Assembly (NCBI GenBank): GCA_024276605.1
Contig: JAJRWX010000073.1
Span: 1 to 64,000, forward strand
Origin: Planctomycetota bacterium
GTDB lineage: Bacteria > Planctomycetota > Phycisphaerae > UBA1845
Reading direction: 5' to 3'
Length of the DNA stretch: 64,000 bases
A program made the translations under genes and the position numbers. Below, piece after piece: positions 63,519 through 64,000 of the stretch (positions within the stretch are counted from its first letter, which is position 1; every line of letters begins with the position of its first letter). The notes under the pieces were generated by a model, which had not been told where the DNA came from, made no database searches, and saw nothing but the letters and a program-made list of their open reading frames with translations.

Positions 63519-64000
63519 ATGCATATTTCTCAAGAACAGGCGATCATGTTTCAAGGCGGTCGAGTCATTGACCCGTACTGTGATCGAGATGAAGTAGCTG
63601 ATGTCATCGTGGTTGATGGAACCATCGCCGCTAAGGCGCCGGCTAATATAAAAATCATCAACGCGACCGGTTGGATCATCGCGCCGGGTTTTTTAGACAT
63701 GCACGTTCATTTACGCGAACCGGGACAGACAGATAAAGAAACCATCGAAACGGGTTCTCAAGCAGCTGCGGCTGGCGGTTTCACGGCTGTGGCCTGTATG
63801 CCCAATACACAGCCCTGCATGGACACGCCTGATGTGATCACCCAGGTCATCGTTCAGGGTCGTGCGGCGAACCATTGTGCGGTCTACCCCATCGCAGCCA
63901 TCACCGAAAATCGTGCAGGTCGCGTGCTTGTAGATTTTCGAGCACTCAAAGATGCCGGTGCTGTTGCCTTTAGCGACGACGGGGTGGGTGTGGAAGACGA
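63519..64000 (+). CDS. pyrC: Dihydroorotase, N-terminal part (runs off the window)
   Basis: At least 160 codons, open to the window edge. AAAGG precedes ATG 63519. The metal-binding start is GFLDMHVHLREPGQTDKETIETG (HxH plus Arg), followed by AAAAGGFTAVACMPNTQP, the signature of type I dihydroorotases that close carbamoyl-aspartate to dihydroorotate in pyrimidine synthesis. Later ligands lie beyond the window. Confidence 0.92.
   Translation, partial: MHISQEQAIMFQGGRVIDPYCDRDEVADVIVVDGTIAAKAPANIKIINATGWIIAPGFLDMHVHLREPGQTDKETIETGSQAAAAGGFTAVACMPNTQPCMDTPDVITQVIVQGRAANHCAVYPIAAITENRAGRVLVDFRALKDAGAVAFSDDGVGVED

Overview
This is a bacterial chromosome segment of mixed GC content that most likely comes from a planctomycete, probably of the Phycisphaerae type. 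The clearest lineage marks are the membrane-anchored double zinc ribbon beginning CPNCGYNLTGL between the two glycine-decarboxylase subunit genes, a secreted protein ending in an IPTVSEWG sorting tail after thrombospondin type-3 repeats, a SpoVG homologue carrying a zinc ribbon, and many small palindromic dispersed repeats. The taxon is inferred from gene content only.

Layout. 0.3-4 kb: an ApgM-family gene coupled to thrC, then a cystathionine gamma-synthase/lyase on the other strand. 5-14 kb: an electron-transfer operon (cyclic-nucleotide-binding protein, pentaheme cytochrome, molybdopterin subunit, four-cluster ferredoxin, NrfD-like quinone protein, four-domain cytochrome c, membrane pentaheme cytochrome, small membrane protein) resembling Qrc and alternative complex III. 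14.5-28.8 kb: carbon metabolism with signalling: sucrose-phosphate phosphatase, a sucrose-phosphate-synthase-like glycosyltransferase, a GalT/HIT-fold phosphorylase, PEP carboxykinase, CheX, phosphofructokinase, a DASS carboxylate transporter, a receiver/cNMP/histidine kinase, a receiver, GAPDH and class II aldolase. This set fits uptake of dicarboxylates, gluconeogenesis and sucrose synthesis.

28.9-30.3 kb holds the most striking locus. A MerR regulator with cysteines at positions 82, 117 and 124 lies upstream of a MerR-type promoter. That promoter drives a heavy-metal-binding/thioredoxin fusion whose metal-binding Cys-x-x-Cys is encoded as UGA-x-x-UGA, followed by SECIS-like hairpins. I read it as a double-selenocysteine protein. 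30.4-36.5 kb: glycyl-tRNA synthetase, SpoVG, IspE, two small proteins and a radical SAM enzyme among dispersed palindromes. 36.6-38.3 kb: a secreted anchor-tail protein. 38.5-44.4 kb: a gene graveyard with zeta-, HepT- and PIN-type toxin remnants that end at one repeat family, a frameshifted RAYT transposase, an intact IS4-family element with inverted repeats and target duplication, and an intact DUF262/DUF1524 (GmrSD-like) defence gene.

44.4-53 kb: tRNA-Leu(CAG), a NikR-like regulator, a MarR regulator, secreted proteins and a peptide-use operon (pepT with two transporters). Upstream of pepT is an unassigned structured minus-strand transcription unit with promoter, helices, a tiny ORF and a terminator. 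53-64 kb: a PmtA-like methyltransferase, a YhaM-like exonuclease, gcvPA, a zinc-ribbon protein, gcvPB and a lipoate ligase; then a DUF418-CPBP fusion, a secreted amidohydrolase, a small zinc-ribbon protein and the start of pyrC, which runs off the window.

All calls come from reading the sequence; no database search was run.
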